From Hoyosella sp. YIM 151337 (GTDB lineage Bacteria; Actinomycetota; Actinomycetes; Mycobacteriales; Mycobacteriaceae): a stretch of 64,000 bases of DNA. The notes beneath the pieces were generated by a model that searched no databases, had not been told where the DNA came from, and was given only the letters and a program-made list of their open reading frames with translations. Location of the stretch: NCBI RefSeq assembly GCF_026041215.1, contig NZ_JAPEIQ010000043.1:62001-126000 (forward strand), written 5' to 3'. Position numbers and translations under genes: made by a program. Every line of letters begins with the position of its first letter. Positions within the stretch are counted from its first letter, which is position 1. Shown piece after piece: positions 63,483-64,000 of the stretch.

Positions 63483-64000
63483 GTGACTTCGACGACGACC
63501 GAGCGAGTGCTGCCCGAAACGGGCAAGCGAGGGTTCAGGGGCCGGCCGTGGCGCGATTACGCACTATTCGCCGCCCTCGCTGGGCCCAACCTGCTGCTGC
63601 TCGCACTGTTTACGTACCGGCCGCTCGTCGACAACATCCGGCTGTCGTTCTTCGACTGGAACTTGGCTTCGCCGGTCTCGACGTTCATCGGCTTCGACAA
63701 TTACATCGAGTGGTTCGGGCGGGCTGACTCGTGGCAGATCGTGCGGAACACCGTGATTTTCACGGTGTTTACGGTGGTCGGCTCCATGATCCTTGGCCTC
63801 GCCCTCGCGCTGCTTCTCGACCAGCAGCTCAAGGGCCGCAACCTGGTTCGATCCGCGATCTTCGCGCCCTTTGTCATCTCGGGTGCCGCTGTGGGAATTG
63901 CCTTCCAGTTCGTGTTCGACCCGAACTTCGGGCTTGTCCAAGATCTCATTCGCCGCATCGGCCTCATATCCCCTGACTTCTATCAGAACCCGAACTGGGC
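63483..64000 (+). CDS. ABC transporter permease, UgpA/MalF type, 3' end outside window
   Basis: An open frame from GTG 63483 to the window edge, at least 172 residues. A first membrane helix begins YALFAALAGPNLLLLALFTY, then RPLVDNIRLSFFDWNLASP, FIGFDNYIEWFGRADSWQIV, NTVIFTVFTVVGSMILGLAL and ALLLDQQLKGRNLVRSAIFA. This is the normal start of carbohydrate or glycerol-3-phosphate permeases, where the family EAA loop would follow beyond the edge. The start is uncertain because no clear ribosome site is visible. Confidence 0.85.
   Translation, partial: MTSTTTERVLPETGKRGFRGRPWRDYALFAALAGPNLLLLALFTYRPLVDNIRLSFFDWNLASPVSTFIGFDNYIEWFGRADSWQIVRNTVIFTVFTVVGSMILGLALALLLDQQLKGRNLVRSAIFAPFVISGAAVGIAFQFVFDPNFGLVQDLIRRIGLISPDFYQNPNW

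Overview
This 64 kb window is chromosomal DNA from a high-G+C actinomycete, most likely of the mycolic-acid group (Rhodococcus, Hoyosella, Gordonia or Mycobacterium-like). The inference rests on the codon bias toward G/C, a deazaflavin (F420)-type reductase, IclR/GntR-controlled catabolic operons, steroid-type HsaF/HsaG enzymes, and KstR-like palindromes (TAGAAC-n2-GTTCTA type). No rRNA, tRNA or CRISPR array was seen. Almost every gene is catabolic.

Region 1 (0.1-9.4 kb) is a minus-strand operon glyA-soxB-soxD-soxA-soxG-gcvH-like-sdaA with overlapping or closely spaced genes and a divergent GntR/FCD regulator. It turns sarcosine into glycine plus methylene-THF, then serine, then pyruvate and ammonia. 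The GcvH-like protein has Gly where the lipoyl-lysine should be. Region 2 (9.4-16.8 kb) is a mixed, partly decayed zone: a methyltransferase, an F420-type reductase, a molybdopterin oxidoreductase, an unrecognised membrane-anchored helical protein, and remnants of an IS30-type transposase, an SDR and an IS1634-like transposase. Region 3 (16.8-25.9 kb) continues methylated-amine catabolism: dimethylglycine oxidase and PurU (minus), IclR, a Rieske ferredoxin with its reductase, a second IclR, and a BCCT transporter. The 13-mer ACTGATATATCAA lies upstream of both the glyA-sox operon and the dimethylglycine oxidase gene, so one regulator probably controls both. Betaine demethylase itself is not in the window.

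Region 4 (26.0-33.2 kb) is steroid-type: an acyl-CoA dehydrogenase pair with a GMC oxidoreductase (minus) diverges from two SDRs and a ketosteroid-dehydrogenase-like flavoprotein (plus), with a KstR-like palindrome between. Region 5 (33.4-35.5 kb) is an alpha/beta hydrolase with a divergent MmyB-type XRE regulator and an alcohol dehydrogenase fragment. Region 6 (35.5-44.2 kb) is a minus-strand operon: a trimethylamine/histamine dehydrogenase family flavoprotein, aldehyde dehydrogenase, APC permease, an unknown protein, an NCS1 permease split by a frameshift, and an amidohydrolase. The flavoprotein carries Gln and Asp at the two positions that, as I recall, mark histamine dehydrogenases. Region 7 (44.4-49.6 kb) is LysR, then DUF1028, M20 amidohydrolase, aspartate ammonia-lyase and a hydrolase.

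Region 8 (49.6-57.4 kb) holds hsaG-hsaF behind two KstR-like sites, an FMO-like flavoprotein with RidA, and a hydratase-ferredoxin pair diverging from korAB across a perfect KstR-like site. Region 9 (57.4-64 kb) has a small secreted protein, a VOC-PadR pair with a candidate operator, Lrp divergent from a giant indolepyruvate:ferredoxin oxidoreductase, and the start of a sugar/glycerol-phosphate ABC permease gene that runs off the window. The overall theme is conversion of methylated amines, biogenic amines and steroids to central intermediates.
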